Shown piece after piece: positions 47,451-58,789 of a stretch of DNA of 64,000 bases (the first letter of the stretch is position 1; every line of letters begins with the position of its first letter). The stretch spans positions 84,718,673-84,782,672 of the forward strand of contig NC_061118.1 of NCBI RefSeq assembly GCF_002878395.1, written 5' to 3'. Both the position numbers and the translations under genes were made by a program. This stretch comes from Capsicum annuum (lineage: Eukaryota; Streptophyta; Magnoliopsida; Solanales; Solanaceae). Under the pieces are notes generated by a model that was not told the origin of the DNA, searched no databases, and worked only from the letters and a program-made list of their open reading frames with translations.

Positions 47451-47540
47451 GCAAAAAAAGGTTACTCGATGTACTAAAAGAACAAGTGGAATCAGTTAGG
47501 GTCATAGTTTAGTACAATGAAAGAGAGTAAAATATGAAGG
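47451..47540 (+). repeat. MULE right terminal inverted repeat region
   Basis: gcaaaaaaaggttactcgatgtactaaaagaacaagtgg is the inverse of the left end at 39878-39916. Right limit set where the element O module begins. Confidence 0.65.
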
Positions 47541-47720
47541 GATCAAATCCGATATGGATTTCCTATGTATCCCGTCGTGGGAAGTCAGGTCGAGCATAGT
47601 TCTAAATTTAATGAAAGGATGATGTTTTAGATTTTTTCTAAGGGAAACCAAACTCGACATGGGTTGCCTATGTATCTCGCTGTGGGAAGTCAGGCTAATA
47701 CATAGTTTGGGTACATTAGA
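47541..47720 (+). repeat. CCTACGTATC module, two copies in element O 3' UTR
   Basis: 47541-47602 and 47641-47708, 100 bases apart: aaatccgatatggatttcctatgtatccc...gggaagtcaggtcgagcatagtt and aaccaaactcgacatgggttgcctatgtatctc...gggaagtcaggctaatacatagtt (given with gaps). Same module as in element E. Confidence 0.8.
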
Positions 47721-47759
47721 GAATAAGGGAAAATTATAAGGAAATAACAACTAGTCCTG

Positions 47760-48857
47760 GTGTCTTCAAATATAGTACTTCTTGATAGCATCTAAATTAA
47801 CCAACTTTGTGCTTACTGTGCCGTCTATATCTTCAAAGATTATGATTCCTCATGAGAGTACTCAGTGAACTATGTAGGGACCTTGCCAATTTAGCATGAA
47901 TTTCCCTTTGGCTTTATATTGGTGTGGAGATATCTTCTTCAATACCAATGTCCTTGTGTGAATCGATGAGGATTGACTTTCTTGTTGAATGCCTTGATCA
48001 TTCTATTTTGATAGAGTTGACCATGATAGACTGTATCTAATCTCGTCTCATCAATGAGCATCAAATGCTCGATTCTATTATGAATCCACTCAACTTCATC
48101 TAGGCTAACCTCCTGAATGATCCTCCATAAAGGTATCTCTACTTCTGCAGGTATCACTATTTTCAAATTGCAAACCATCCTATAAGGAGTTTTTCCATTG
48201 GATGTTTTGATCGTGGTGCGATAGCCAAGTAAATCATATGGAAGTTTCTCACACCATTCTCTGTTACTTCCCACTATTTTCCTCAAGATCTACGTAATAT
48301 TCTTATTTGCAGCCTCAACCACTCCATTCATTTGTGGTCGATATGCCATGGAATTTAGATGAGAGATCTTACACCTTTCGCATATTTCTCTTATAAGGTC
48401 ACTATTAAGATTGTCCCCATTATTTGTTATGATTGACTTTGGAATCCCAACCGACAGACTAAGTTATTGCGAATGAAATCTACACCACCTTCTTGGTTAC
48501 TTCCTTGTGTGTTGAAGCTCTAACCCGTTTTGTGAAATAATCGATAGCTACCAAGATAAAATGGTGTCCATTGGACGCAGGAGGTTCTATGGGCCCAACA
48601 ACATCCATTTCCCAAGTAGCAAATGGCCAAGGAGAACCCATCACATTGAGCTCATTTGGCGAAACCCATATAAAGTCCCCGTGAACTTGACATTGGTGAC
48701 ATTTCTACACATATCGAACGCTAATCTTCTCCATGGTCATCCAAAAGTATTCGGCTCTCAATAGATTATTCGCAAGCATAAAAATATTCATGTAGGATCC
48801 ATAAGTTCCTATATGTACCTCTTTCAACATTCTCGTGGATTTTGTGGCATCGACACA
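47760..48857 (-). pseudogene. int: Element O integrase
   Basis: Zinc domain HIGTYGSYMNIFMLANNLL then KCHQCQVHGD (about 48790-48690), then the DDE core start WEMDVVGPIEPP (48610-48575) and GHHFILVAIDYFTKRV. The core is frameshifted around 48450-48300; 48286-47939 reads REWCEKLPYDLLGYRTTI and the C-terminal IPLWRIIQEV region. Further tail to 47760 (EDIDGTVSTKLVNLDAIKKYY). Not functional. Confidence 0.88.
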
Positions 48858-49670
48858 TCATAATAATCCCAAGTCCTGAGTCCTCATATTCAAGATTTCT
48901 CCATTAAGAAATAAGTGATTGACCATCCTTCTTAAAGTCCTCTTCTGTTTGCTAGTATCACTTTCTGGATACTCTCCCACTTCGAGTAACCTATTGATGT
49001 CGTAAAACCATGGCTTTCTATTTTGTTCTTTATCAACATGGAAATAATATGCATGTTGATTGTGTATCTCCACCTTGATGGTATCAATATAATTCTTATC
49101 TGGATTCTGAATCATTGAAGATAGTGTCACCAAGGCATTAATAAACACATTTTGAATTCGAGGGACATGTTTGAACTCAATCTTCATGAACCCTTTACTC
49201 AGCTCCTTAACACAATGCACATAAGAAAAGATTTTGACATTCTTAGTGCTCCATTCTCTTTGCACCTGATGGATCAGCAAATCAGAATCTTCTATCACCA
49301 AGAGCTCTTTGATGTTTATGTTCTACACCCATCCTAAGTCCGAAAATGCAAGCCTCATATTCTACCATATTATTCGTGCAAGGAAACCTAATCTTTGCTG
49401 AGATCGGGTAATGTTGACCTATTTCTAAAATAAGAACTGCTTCAATTCTAACTCCTTTAAAGTTTGATGCTCTATCAAAGAATATTCCCCATCCATCATA
49501 TGGCTCTGAGGTATCTTCTCCTGTAAACAACACTTCTTCGTCAGGGAAGTAGGTATTGAGGGGCTTGTAATATTGATTCACTAAATTTTCTATGAGGTGA
49601 TCAAATAAATCTTTTCCTTTAAAGGTTTTTTGTGTCACGTACACAATATCAAACTTGCTCAATAAAATAT
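48858..49670 (-). pseudogene. Element O second (archaeal-type) RNase H
   Basis: Two overlapping frames: 49662-49282 holds WGIFFDRASNFKGVRIEAVL (catalytic DG pair changed to DR) and FPCTNNMVEYEACIFGLRMG with the ExxA motif; 49301-48858 holds VIEDSDLLIHQVQREW (the expected GDSD reads EDSD) and HVPRIQNVFINALVTLSSM. A frameshift near 49290 separates them. This extra domain downstream of the gypsy RNase H marks the Tat lineage. Confidence 0.85.
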
Positions 49671-50110
49671 GTCATTTCGGTAATTTTCCAATATTCATTG
49701 GTTTTTAAAAGATGTACTTGAGTGGATCCATTCTTGAAATCAAATATATGGTATACACGGATAGGTAGTGACTCAACTTTTACATAAACTAAAACAATGT
49801 GCAACAAGTTTGGTCCAACAATGTGTAACTTGCTTCATATGGTGTAAAATTCTTACTCAGGTAGTAAATGGCTTGCTCCTTCTTTCCTGTTTTATCATGC
49901 TGCCCTAACACACATCCAAATTCATTATCCATAACAGATAGATATAATAATGTCTTCCCCAAGCTCTGGTGGAACCAATATTTGTGTGTTGGACAAGTAC
50001 TCTTTGATTTTATCGAAAGCCTTCTGACATTCTTTAGTCCATCTAGTGGTAGCATCTTTCTTCAATAACTTGAATATTGGTTCACAAATTATTATGGACT
50101 GGGCTATGAA
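49671..50110 (-). pseudogene. Element O first RNase H and RT connection
   Basis: 50055-49789 reads LPLDGLKNVRRLSIKSKST ... KTLLYLSVMDNEFGCVLGQHD ... EQAIYYLSKNFTPYEASYTLLDQTC, the degenerate gypsy RNase H of Tat elements in which catalytic residues are commonly eroded. Frame lost towards 49700. Confidence 0.8.
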
Positions 50111-51010
50111 CCGACTGATGTAATTGAGTCTTCCTAAGAAACTAATTACATCCTTTTTGGTCTTAGGAGTATCTTGTATGGATCTAAGTCTAGACCTCTC
50201 CTACTAACAATGAATCCCAATAACTTTCCCGAGAGAACTCCAAAGGTAAATTTGGTCGGATTCAACTTTAGGTCATACCTTTGTAGCCTTTCAAAGAACT
50301 CTAGTAAATCATCAAGGTGGTCCGAACTCTTTTTATACTTGATAACGACACCATCCACATATACCTCGATCTCTTTGCGAATTATATCATGGAAAAGGGT
50401 AGTCATGGCCCTCATGTAAGTTACATCGACATTCTTGAGTCCAAATGGCATTACCCTATAGCAGTATACTTCCCATGGAGTGATAAAGGTTGTCTTCTCT
50501 GAATCATTCTCTTGTCTTCTCTGCATCATTCTCATCTATCAAGATTTGACGATATCCCACAAAACCATCAACAAATGACTGTAACTTATGTTTTGCGTAA
50601 TTATCAATAAGAATGTGAATGTTTAGGAGGAAAATCATCCTTTGGAATAGCCTTGTTGAGATTTCGATAATCTATGCATATTCTTATCTTCCTACCTTCT
50701 TCAGTATAGGCACAATATTGGCCAACCATGTGGGGTAATTTGTGACCCTCATGACATTAGCTTTTAAATGTTTGGTCACCTCCTTTATGGTTGGGTAATT
50801 TGTGACCCTCAAGACATTAGCTTTTATATGTTTGGTCACCTCCTTCTTGATTCTTAAACTCAAATCGAGTTTGAATTTTCTTATTTTTTTCTTTACTGGC
50901 AGGCACGTAGGGTTGATTGTTAGTTGATGTGAGATAATATCAGTGCTCAAACTTGGCATGTCGTCGTAATACTAAGCAAATACATTAATGTATTGCTTGA
51001 GCAATTTTAT
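50111..51010 (-). pseudogene. pol: Element O reverse transcriptase with 60-bp internal duplication
   Basis: N-terminal part 50959-50684 (HQLTINPTCLPVKKKIRKF, NYPTWLANIVPI) and C-terminal part 50535-50146 (FITPWEVYCYRVMPFGLKN, YMRAMTTLFHDI, LNPTKFTFGV). The catalytic box reads YVDG at 50350-50361, the second Asp replaced by Gly. An exact 60-base, in-frame tandem duplication lies at 50731-50790 / 50791-50850 (VTKHIKANVLRVTNYPTIKE repeated). Frame lost between 50680 and 50540. Confidence 0.9.
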
Positions 51011-51229
51011 CAATTTTTGCTTCCTTTTAACCTCCAAGTATATGCTGACTCGCATTTCCTTCACTATTTATTCATCACCTAAATTGATGACTTCAATTTC
51101 GTTCGTATTAGGCTTCTTTGACTCTCAAGTAGCTTGATTTACTGTGGTAGGTTTTCAGGCATCATCCTTTCATCGTACTCCTTATAATCTTACTCATCGC
51201 TCTTATTTTGCTCAATAGATTTACTACAT

Positions 51230-51480
51230 GTCATAATCGTGGAACAAGGATTTTTACTAATATTTGTACTAAAAAGTGAGTAAAGTAAATAGATAAAAAA
51301 TAGTAGAATAAGTTTTTAAAATAAGTACTTTTATTAATAGAAAAGCACTGGGATTTGGCAAGAGGTGAGTAGAAAAAAGAGTTTTGGCATGATTTAAGCC
51401 TCAATTGATCATGCAAAATAATTTAAAAGTGACCACAATTCCACACTAACAAGACTTCTATCAAAATAGGGATGGGTTAA
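51230..51480. other. AT-rich linker in element O
   Basis: Between RT and the protease/G-patch region; no protein motif seen, possibly decayed coding sequence or a small insertion. Confidence 0.4.
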
Positions 51481-51489
51481 TGGTCTAAT

Positions 51490-52404
51490 TCTCCAAGACT
51501 TCTCCAGGTTCAGCATCACAGATGGTAAGCTTCTTGAAATCCATCTCTGTTTCTCCTTTGATCACAACCACAAATAGATTTCTGATTCCCTTTATGATGT
51601 CCTCATTAACTACTTGCCTTGAAACTGGGACTTAGGATGGCACGAACACTATTACTCCTAATCCTTCACTATAGAATCCTCCAAAAGCGAGATTGTATCC
51701 AAGACCTATGGTACCTCTTGGATATTTTAGCTGTATTGGCTCAATTATACCATTGGATTTTGGTCCTAGTCGTGTCTTGGGTTGGTACCCATATTTCAAC
51801 ATCTCCGATGTAACTATCTTTGCAGTATTCAGTATTTTTATCTCAACTAGTTCTATCTTTTCATCGATCTTTGCAGCTTGCATGATCTCTAGGGTATGGA
51901 AAGTAGCTTTATCTAATTCCTCAGTGACTGGAATCAAATTGACAGAATAGATGGGATGACTGAGCTCCCCATGGACAGTAACTTCTGTACAACCCCACTC
52001 AAACTTTACACACTGATAGATAGTAGAAGGAATGGCTCTTGCTATATGGAACCATCGTCTTCCCAGCAATAAGTTATAACTATATAATACATCCATCACT
52101 AGAAATAAGATAGGAAATTTAGCTGGTTCTATCTGCAATGTCAGGCAGATTTCTCTGTGGACAATTCTTTTTGATCCATCAAAGGCTCTGACCTTCACCC
52201 GACTCTCCTTATGTATTTTATGTTTACCCCTAAATCCCTTAGAGTGGAGAATAGACAGATGTTATAACCCAAACAACTATTGATCATAGCCCTATTTACA
52301 ATTTTTTCATGATATCTGGCTGCAATATGAAGTGTTTTATTGTGAGCGGCCCCTTGTGACGGTAGCTCATCATCATGGAAAGAGATCATATTTTCTTCTA
52401 CCAT
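51490..52404 (-). pseudogene. pro: Element O protease and G-patch-like segment
   Basis: 52404-52195 begins EENMISFHDDELPSQGAAHN, the usual lead into Tat protease; the active-site Asp-x-Gly-Ser region reads MINSCLGYNIC, so the catalytic Asp is gone. A one-frame shift leads to 52198-51632: VRAFDGSKRIVHREI, VMDVLYSYNLLLGRRWFH (protease C-terminal half), a linker, and YGYQPKTRLGPKSNGI ... GTIGLGY at residues 137-167, resembling a G-patch as in Tat/Ogre elements. Confidence 0.85.
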
Positions 52405-52508
52405 TCATTCGATTACTGCAGCCAAAGTATCTCTTGTGGTTTCCTTCGGTATGCTAACTCTACATACACTTCCATCAAAGCATTTCTATTGGATTCAGAG
52501 CTCATAAG

Positions 52509-54780
52509 CTAGGACATAATGGATATGTGAGTTGGTGTCTTCTTTAGTTGCTCTTCAACTAAATAGTCCTTGGGTTGCATCTTTTTCCAAAATTTTGAGA
52601 CTTTAGCATCAGTAATATTCCTCTTTAGGTTCTGCTCTTTCTTAGGAACCCCTCGATTTGGATCATCTAGAGCATAACACCTTCCCGACCTGGTCATTCC
52701 ATGTGCCACAACAGTGTCTATTATTTTGCCCTTGACTTTAGCTCAATAATCCCATGGGATTGATTTATTGTTATAATCAAGCCTCCCAGTGGCTATAGTG
52801 GTCACCACTACTCTTGGCAGGTAAGTTTGAATAGTCAAAGTCTCCCTCAACTAAACTGTGATAAAAGGTTGTCCGAGGAATATAATGGTGACTTCTTCTA
52901 TGTTTTATGCGGGCACAATAGCTTTCTCCAAGTCAATACTCTTTCTACAAAGTAATCATGTTAACTTCTCAAACCCCATGATTTAGTAGGGTAGTATTGT
53001 TTACATTTGGAGCCGTGGTGATGCATTTGATTACTCTCTTCCTAATTAGAGACTCAATTTGATTTTTCAAACCATAACACTCTTTCGTGCCATGCCCCTG
53101 GGCTCCTGAGTGATAAGCGCATCGCTTGTTGCCATCAAAGTTTTTAGAGGTTAGGTCAGGGGTTTTTCCTTCAAATGGATGTAACAACCCTGCTGCCCTC
53201 AATCTTTCAAATATCAAGGCCAAAGGTTCAGCAATTGGTGTGTAGGTACGGGCATTTCTAGCTTTGAGATTTGGACGTGGTCTTGGTGCATATGCTGGTC
53301 TATTTTGGTAAGTTAAAGCTTGGATAGGGGTGTATAGTCTTGGCAGATTTTGGTAAGTTAGAGCTCAAGGCTGGTTGTAATGTGGTTGAGTATTGTACAC
53401 AAGAACATGTGCAATAATTTGGGGTTGTTAGGGTAACGGTAGGAAGAATTTCCATATTGGTAGTATGGTGTGATAGTTGAGATATTTTTTATTCTTCTTA
53501 CTACCACCAATGAAACTAGAATGTATGACTTTGCTCGCAGTTTGCAATGTAACCATAGACTAGATCTTTCATGACTTGATACCTTCTTCTATGAAATCCC
53601 CCATCTTGACTAATTCTTTAAAATTTTAGCCTATCATCGACATTATCTTATCAAAATAAACACCCTCTTGAGCTCGGATAAAATACTTGGAGGGCTCACT
53701 TTCTTCTAGTGGAGACTGGATCCTAGAAGCTTTAGTCCTCCAATGCCACATATATTCTTAAAATAATTCTAATAGCTTTGTTTATATTTTAGCCAATAAG
53801 AACCTGCTTGGGGTAATATCGGTGTTAAACCTGAAGCGATTCATGAAATCTTTATTCATTTCCCATTAGTCACACCACTTATGAGGGTTTTGATGAGTTT
53901 ACCAATTCAGAGCTTCCCCCCATAGGCTTTGAATGAATAGCTTCATGCTCAATCTCTCATTCCTTCCTACACTGACCAACTTATAGCAATAGGCCCTTAG
54001 ATAAACATGTGGGTTATCCTTTCCATCAAACATATCGAACTTCAGTGGTTTATTCCTGACTTGCATATCGATATCTAGATGGATGCACAAGTCAACATAG
54101 TCCAAGCTTTCAATTCCCCTGGTGACTTCTATATTTCTAAATGCCCTTTTTAGACTTTCAAGTTGAGCTACTATTGACCCTTCTTTATTTGATTAGGCAT
54201 CCTTCCCTAATCCCCTATATCGATCAACCTCATATAAAACCTTAGCAGCTATAGATGTTGCGATAGTAGGAGCTTCAGTAGCATATACTGATGGCACTGG
54301 TATCTCACAAGAGACGTATGTCTTAGGTATGTGTTACATTATTGGATGGACTAGAATGGTAGAGTTCTAAGTAGGAAATGAAAAATCAGGTCCAGTTCTG
54401 GCGATGGGTTAAGAAGTAAACATGGGTTGAACATTGAAGGTGGATTTGTTGGTTTAGCAGGAAAAACCTAGGATAATTAAACATTTGGAGCCTGGAATTG
54501 AGTAGGAAAGGTAGCCAATGTAAGCTTGGCCAAATCCCATATTTAATGCAGTTCTTCTTTCAGGATTTCAATCTTTTGTCCTATGTTAGACATCTATTCA
54601 TCGTTCTAGGTGTCGAACAGCCTTTGGGAACTCTCGGCGTCATCTACTGGTATCATCTCGGATTTGTTGGATTGGTCTTTGTTAGTCACCTTTCCTTTAG
54701 ACCAAAAGTTGTATTGGGATTCTTCCAGTTGGTGTGTCGACATAAATCAACTTTATTTTTCTGAGAGATCAATAAATGAC
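52509..54780 (-). pseudogene. gag: Element O gag
   Basis: Minus-strand capsid/nucleocapsid precursor. 54105-53899 reads VRNKPLKFDMFDGKDNPHVY, LRAYCYKLVSVGRNERLSMK, FIQSLWGEALNW, the core retrotransposon gag fold of Tat elements. The zinc knuckle CAYHSGAQGHGTKEC is at 53121-53077, followed by LKNQIESLI. Rich in stops and frameshifts elsewhere; 52709-52509 (MAHGMTRSGRCYALDD) is the linker towards protease. Confidence 0.85.
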
Positions 54781-55199
54781 AAGAATAGAAAGAAATAGAA
54801 AAGGAAAGCCATGTTAGTTTAGCAGATATCAAAAATTAAACAAGTATGTAACACATATATATACCAAGTTTGTGACATCCAAAACGTGCCCTAATATATA
54901 GCCTCTTTTTGTCAGAGGTGGGCCTTCGATGCAAGTATGATTAATTGATCCAAAGTTTCAAAACGCTCTTAGATTCAGGACGAGTCTGCCTTCATTAATA
55001 TTACAGGAGTAGAAAGCCCGGAGTTACAAAAGAAAAGGCCTTGAATTTGAGATTACATAATGATTGGCATATTGCCATTGTGACATTAGGATAGGTCATG
55101 CAAGACCTTTTAGGGAAAGAAAAAGATGAGATACAAAAGTACAAAACATCAAGGTAGGTCTTGCAAGACCTTTTGAGAACTAAAGACTGTAAACGGATC
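54781..55199. other. Non-coding spacer between gag and ORF1 of element O
   Basis: About 400 bases. A gcaagaccttttDRgRAa phrase occurs twice (55090 and 55155), a 60-70-base local repeat. Nothing else seen. Confidence 0.5.
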
Positions 55200-56840
55200 C
55201 TAAAGCCGGGAAAGGGGATCATCATCATCATCATCCAGGTCATAGTAAGGTCCAGGGTGGTATTCTGGGGACCCATTTGGCTGCCACCCCTGGTGATCTT
55301 TTTCCTCCTCATTATCTAATCCTATCGGTCTATACTCCTCTTCCTCCAAGCTATCTTTAATTTTTTCTGTCAGCTCTCCTTCTTGATCTTCCATTTCTTT
55401 CATTGGATCTTTCTCTGGATCTTCCTCTGGGTCTTCCTTTGAATCTTTCTCTGGATCTTCATAGCTTGATCGGGCTAAAATTCCCCTCGAATGTACCCTG
55501 TATAGTATCCCAGGGATCAATATACACTGACCCTCATGCCTAAATTAGAAATTTCTCCCCATCTATCGATCAAATTTCTGAGTCTCTCTATGGGGATTCT
55601 TTCTTTATGGTCTCCAACCGCTAATGCCATGTTTGACCATAGGGGAACATCTTGGATTATGCCAAACTATTGTAGAACCCTCAATGGTGCATATGTATGG
55701 ATCTCTTCCAACCCAATCAATTCAAGAAAGTAACAATAATGTCTCCTCAGCATTGCCCGACAATTGATCCACATTAATATCCATTGGATGAGGTTACTAG
55801 TGAGGTTGTTCAAGAAAGTGTGCCACTGATCTTAATTTTTTGGAATGTCCAAAATATTCATCTTGAGTTTGTAGCTACGAATTTTATTGCATCCCGCCTC
55901 CCTGAAGCTATTATACATATTCCTCCAAGAAAAATGTTCTAACACCCATAATTGAAGCATTAGATTGAGCCTCCTAAAAAAGTCATACCCTCTGGAGCAC
56001 ACAGACAATGACGGAAAGATTTTTGCCAAGATTATTGGCACGATCATTACTCTAGGTGATCCTCTGCGCATGAAGAAAACCATTGGAAATAAGTTGATAT
56101 TTGTTCGCCCCCCCTCCCCCCCCCCCCCCCNNNNNNNNNNNNNNNNNNNNNNNNNNNNNNNNNNNNNNNNNNNNNNNNNNNNNNNNNNNNNNNNNNNNNN
56201 NNNNNNNNNNNNNNNNNNNNNNNNNNNNNNCCCCCCCCCCCCCCCCCCCCCCCCCCCCCACATTAGGATCACCATGATGCCCAGGAATGCTACTATGAAA
56301 ACGATGTCTATGTATCTTTCCCATTAGATCTTGGAAATAAAAATTCACTTTGAAATCGCTCAGAGCTTTCTCTCTGACTGAATCTCTCGAAAAGATATCG
56401 CAGGCTAACCCAGCCTGCCTCGACAATCCTTAGTCCTGGGCCAACTCTTAATCCTACTAATCAAACAAAACCGCTTCCTAAAGTAGTTTGTAAAGCCAAA
56501 GGTGCCCGTCCCACCAATGGAAAGTTGGCAATTTGATTGATTTCATACAACCTAGGTGTAATTTCAAAGTCGGAGAATCTGAAAGTAATCATAGTTGGAT
56601 CCTAGAATTTGACCATCAGACAAATGAATAACTTATTCATTCTCAGCTCTATTAAATCGGCCAATGATCCTAGATATGCCATCACTTCTTCAAGTGAGCC
56701 ACCCGAATATTTCCCAACCAATGCCTTAAGATCCAGGGAACTTCGGACATCATTTAAATAGTTGCAAGATTCTGGTTGATTTTTAGCTGAGTAAAGACAA
56801 AGGAGGCCAAGTTTAATATCCTAAATCAGTTACGGTCTTA
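55200..56840 (-). pseudogene. Element O ORF1 (Ogre-specific protein)
   Basis: Upstream of gag, same strand. N-terminal half shows MITFRFSDFEITPRLYEINQ (near 56590-56530), the signature region of Ogre ORF1-like proteins, with a stop just before it. The middle is cut by the 100-N gap. The C-terminal 106 codons (55520-55200) are strikingly acidic: EDPEKDSKEDPEEDPEKDP and YYDLDDDDDDP. Function of Ogre ORF1 is not known. At least one stop and one frameshift in view. Confidence 0.75.
56131..56230. other. Assembly gap (100 N) between poly-C runs
   Basis: 100 Ns flanked by 15 C on the left (plus seven more across a T) and 29 C on the right. A fixed 100-base gap of unknown true size inside ORF1. Confidence 0.99.
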
Positions 56841-57340
56841 ACATTAGGATCAATTAATCATTTTCACATAGATAGCATTATTAGGTTTATAAAGAATCCG
56901 TTGACATAAAGGATGGCTTCCCAACTGTAGATATGATGCCTTGGACCATCCCGCCTAAGGTCTATGTAATATGTCCTATTTATAGAGTAAGAATAGAATT
57001 TTCTCTAGATGTTCAAGAGTAAGGATGAATAGCTGCGAGAAGGTGCACTAACCTAATTGCACCGACTTTAAAACTAAGAAATTCAAAAAAGATTTGGAGG
57101 AGTGCAGTAAACCCCTCGCGTGTTTAGTGTGTGAATTTTGTACGACCAAGACTTGATAGGAAAGTGAAAGTGATAAAGCAGTAACAAGTACTGTTATTCA
57201 GAAAAACAAGGGACACAAGATTAGATTTGGATTATGTCCTTTCACACAAACAGGATATAAGGGCAGTCAAAGAAAATAATGCAATAAAAATCATAATAAT
57301 CCTAAACTAAGTTTGCTAAGGTAAAAACCTAAGTTTATAA
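56841..57340 (-). other. Element O leader (5' UTR)
   Basis: Between the primer site and ORF1; no coding signal. AT-rich, few repeats. Confidence 0.5.
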
Positions 57341-57358
57341 TCCCCAGTAGAGTTACCA
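57341..57358 (-). promoter_or_regulatory. Element O primer binding site (tRNA-Arg type)
   Basis: Minus strand TGGTAACTCTACTGGGGA, two or three changes from the TGGCGACTCTGCTGGGGA type used by Ogre elements. Confidence 0.8.
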
Positions 57359-57720
57359 CACTTTCGCGCCCTATTTTGAACCAGTCGAAACAACACACAA
57401 CATGTGGTGGCTTGTCGTGACTCTTGGGGTTTTGAAAATCATTTTTTAGAGTAGCCACATAACTTTTTAGGAAAATTAAGAAAAAATATTTTTTTATGTA
57501 AAACTCTATTTTGGTATACTGAAAATATTTTAACATTCTGAATAAGGGTTTTGGTTACTCGAGGGGAAGAAATTAGGCACCCCTCAGAGCCTATCCGAAG
57601 ATAGTTTTTAAACTCAGTTTAGGAAAATATTTGAAAAAAATTATTGCTTCGTTATTTGCCAAGATAGTGATAAAAATACTTTTGTTATTATTTCAAAATG
57701 AAATTCAAGGTATATAAGAT
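57359..57720 (-). repeat. Element O 5' LTR, recognisable 3' (U5) part
   Basis: Layout matches the element E LTR: gcgccctattttgaa next to the primer site, then a tatttt-rich stretch, then ttaggcacccctcagagcc (57570-57590), like aaggcaccaagagtatcc at 29950. The start of this LTR is not seen here; it may lie as far right as 62020. Confidence 0.65.
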
Positions 57721-58789
57721 GTGACACTACAATAAGCGAGGACGTGATATATTAGTTGCAATATATATGTGTGTGTGTGTGTGCGAATATATTTTCAAAA
57801 TATGATGAAGAGTAGAATTTTTACTAGTGTAAACAACATAAATTCCCTAGACAATGAAAATAATTACACAAAATTCCTTGTTGTTTTCTCTCTCCCTTTT
57901 TTTGCAAACATACTCATACATTCGGTCACATATTATACATTGGTCGAATGTATGATGTAACAGCTAATCCTATATTTAAGGTAAGAGAATCTTTAATTAT
58001 TTTACAGTTTCTTAATTAAAGGCAGTAATTAGCCAACATTAAGTCATTTATTGATATAAAATGTAACTGATATTTGAATTTTAAAATTTTTTATATACGT
58101 AATTTTTTTTCCTGTGATTCGCGATCTGAAAAGCCAAAAAACAACCACTTTCTTCTACACCCGTTCTTCAAAACTATTAAAATCTTCTTCTACATACGTT
58201 CTTCAATACTAGAAAAATCAATATTAATATCCCCATATTGTTGCGACATTCTGAAATTTGAGAGTCAGAAATTAATGATATGTTATAAAAAAGTGATGCA
58301 ATAGTAATTTTGGTAAATGCGCCGCAGGACTTGCGGTTTATTTCCAAGGGAATCATGAAGAATATAATATGGTTTTCTATGTGTGGATGCTTTGAATGGT
58401 TTTCATTGTATAAATATTTTTTATTAGTTTTTTTTTGAATGCTGGAGCAAGTAATATAAATTATTTTTATTGATTATAGATGTTAATTTCTTTAATCAAT
58501 GATTTATAGTAGTATAAAAATTTTATGTTTTTTCCCTATATCATAGTTCGTAACCATATAACTTGAAGTTAGAACATGATTATAAATGCACATTAACTAT
58601 GTAACTTACCCTCTATAGGAGTAAGTAATTATTGAAACACACAGTGTATTAAAATATTGTACATTAATAGTTAATGTGTAATAAATGTATGATATAGCAT
58701 TATAAGTTTTTAACATGTATGAGGTTAAAAATACAATAATGAAATTTAACTGAATTCAATTTTTTTTTTTTAAAAAATTATATATAGTA
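57721..58789. other. AT-rich unassigned region with (TG)n
   Basis: (TG)n at 57769-57784. A 10-bp inverted pair catacattcg / cgaatgtatg at 57915-57924 and 57945-57954. No coding signal; frames 57769-57960 and 58074-58304 have no domain. Confidence 0.5.

Larger units (their letters stand above)
39790..47540 (+). mobile_element. Mutator-like element (MULE), 7.7 kb including nested LTR C2
   Basis: Encloses a MuDR-type transposase pseudogene (plus) and a GRF zinc-finger pseudogene (minus). Terminal inverted similarity: 39878-39916 against the reverse of 47451-47489, 33 of 39 bases identical, with weaker pairing outwards (ttttattcatggtac with gtacaatgaaagagagtaaa). The left end has a repeated cctcccccgaacttgtt, 72 bases apart (39801, 39873). 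A 9-bp TSD was not found, so ends are approximate. Confidence 0.8.
47541..57720 (-). mobile_element. Element O: Ogre/Tat-lineage gypsy retrotransposon, minus strand
   Basis: Right to left: 5' LTR start, tRNA-Arg-type primer site, ORF1, gag, protease, G-patch-like segment, RT, RNase H, a second RNase H, integrase, 3' UTR module. ORF1 upstream of gag and two RNase H domains are diagnostic of the Ogre/Tat lineage. The 3' LTR is missing; the MULE abuts the 3' UTR. All proteins are broken. Confidence 0.9.

Noticed and set aside
47541..47720. Riboswitch or tRNA-like structure in the repeated module
   Set aside because: No cloverleaf or known riboswitch core can be drawn; kept only as an unnamed module.
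55832..56426. Frames with glycine or proline runs through the Ns
   Set aside because: Products of poly-C and an assembly gap; the real reading here is a broken Ogre ORF1.
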